From CAYQVW01 sp964421245 (GTDB taxonomy: Bacteria > Margulisbacteria > WOR-1 > XYC2-FULL-46-14), in NCBI GenBank assembly GCA_964421245.1, contig CAYQVW010000030.1:1-12956 (forward strand): a stretch of DNA of 12,956 nt, written 5' to 3'. Shown here one piece after another: positions 12,240 through 12,956 of the stretch (positions are counted from its first letter, which is position 1; every line of letters begins with the position of its first letter). The notes beneath the pieces are model-generated. The model was not told where the DNA came from, did no database searches, and saw only the letters and a program-made list of their open reading frames with translations. The position numbers and the translations under genes were made by a program.

Positions 12240-12920
12240 TTCTAAAACTCTTCTTTGGGTTAAAGTGTGATCTTGTCCATAAATGGTATCATATGCAGCT
12301 ACAATTCCACTGGTAAATGCTTTTTGGAATCCAATTTTTGTAAGTGGAGGCCCAATGTTTAGTCCTCCCTGAGCCACAAATTTATTAAGAATAAAGCAAA
12401 ACCATTTTAAGTCACTTTCTTCCCTGCTTGGACCCATTGAGGAATAAGTTTCAGCAAATTTATGAGCGTCTAACATGTTCAGTATTCCGACACATTTTAT
12501 TGTGTGTTGCTCATCCGCCAGAATGTCGCCTGCCGGGAGAGAGGGGGAGAAAAGAAGTTTCTTGCCGGATCTTATGTAAATAGAAGTTACTAATCTTACT
12601 ACTTGACTAATAATGTTGCTGGTTTGTTGGTGGGTAATAAAATATTGATCCCCATAAGGGAGAGAAAGATCATTCCACATGAATAGAATTCCTGTTGGAG
12701 TAACAAAGGGATTTACCTCTGTATGATCTGCTAAAAATGGCTGAGAATAAACATGTCCCATTCCAAGTCTGCTCTCAATTTCACAAAGGGCAATTGGGGG
12801 GATAATTTGTCCATCAGATAATGGAGCTGCTGCTGTTAGAACTCGATACTCCTCGTGAGTAAAGTCATCTTGTCTATAAGCATAGTAATGAGAGTTGCCC
12901 CTAGGAAAGTACGGAGACAT
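12228..12920 (-). CDS. Uncharacterised protein, 230 residues
   Basis: I do not recognise this family. An upstream in-frame TTG at 12944 is possible, but the ATG at 12920 is preferred: it is preceded by a GGGGGG run (12932 to 12927) 6 bases upstream. The N-terminus reads MSPYFPRGNSHYYAYRQDDF. No signal peptide, membrane helix, P-loop or metal-binding signature is evident. It appears a mixed alpha/beta soluble protein, with aromatic and proline-rich stretches (NPFVTPTGILFMWNDLSLPY near residues 70-90). Its 3' end overlaps the end of prs by 12 bases tail to tail, which leaves no room for a terminator between the two. The protein is complete at both ends, but its promoter would lie beyond the window edge or in the last 36 bases, where none is clear. 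Confidence 0.7.
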   Translation of the reverse strand: MSPYFPRGNSHYYAYRQDDFTHEEYRVLTAAAPLSDGQIIPPIALCEIESRLGMGHVYSQPFLADHTEVNPFVTPTGILFMWNDLSLPYGDQYFITHQQTSNIISQVVRLVTSIYIRSGKKLLFSPSLPAGDILADEQHTIKCVGILNMLDAHKFAETYSSMGPSREESDLKWFCFILNKFVAQGGLNIGPPLTKIGFQKAFTSGIVAAYDTIYGQDHTLTQRRVLELVE

Positions 12921-12956
12921 GGTGGACCCCCCGAGATTGTTCAAATCAGGTATATT

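Noticed and set aside
1..12956. tRNA, rRNA, CRISPR array or complete insertion sequence
   Set aside because: No cloverleaf, rRNA-like stretch, regularly spaced repeat array or transposase with terminal inverted repeats was seen by reading; a covariance-model scan was not possible.

Overview
The window looks like chromosome from a streamlined, AT-rich bacterium (GC roughly in the high thirties by eye). Three housekeeping genes are clear: greA, miaB and prs. They sit among hypothetical proteins and decayed gene fragments. The low GC, small mobile-type genes (Bro-N, zeta-toxin remnant) and an FGE/C-type-lectin-fold protein would fit a Patescibacteria (CPR) genome; this is inference, not proof. 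TGA acts as a stop (miaB and the 80-residue gene end on it), which argues against the code-25 lineages Absconditabacteria and Gracilibacteria.

Layout. 1-231: hairpin and promoter. 232-3360: a 1042-residue mostly helical protein of unknown function. 3423-3630: a frameshifted and truncated polysaccharide-export gene. 3651-4112: greA, ending back to back with a minus-strand radical SAM gene (4113-5186). 5462-6548: a two-gene unit, a small Cys-containing basic protein and a Bro-N (phage antirepressor-like) protein. 6681-6997: remnant of a zeta-toxin-type P-loop gene, coupled to an intact 65-residue basic protein. 7272-7943: an FGE-sulfatase-fold protein lacking the catalytic cysteines. 8371-9846: an AAA-type ATPase. 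10037-12239: miaB and prs, overlapping by 17 bases. 12228-12920: a minus-strand hypothetical converging on prs.

Two themes run through the intergenic DNA. First, promoters are very uniform: six exact TGnTATAAT extended -10 elements plus close variants. Several put the ATG 5-8 bases after the -10, so their mRNAs should be leaderless (miaB, the zeta remnant, the 8088 mini-ORF, probably the radical SAM gene), while other genes have good Shine-Dalgarno sites. Second, intact genes are repeatedly preceded by the 5' end of another gene that is cut short: a poly-export fragment before greA, a P-loop fragment before the 65-residue gene, and a miaB-like start (..IKTYG then TGA) before both the FGE-fold gene and the ATPase. 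The last belongs to a duplicated leader of about 230-250 bases upstream of those two unrelated genes. This shared leader is the best candidate here for an undescribed regulatory element or small mobile unit.

No rRNA, tRNA, CRISPR array or intact insertion sequence was seen.
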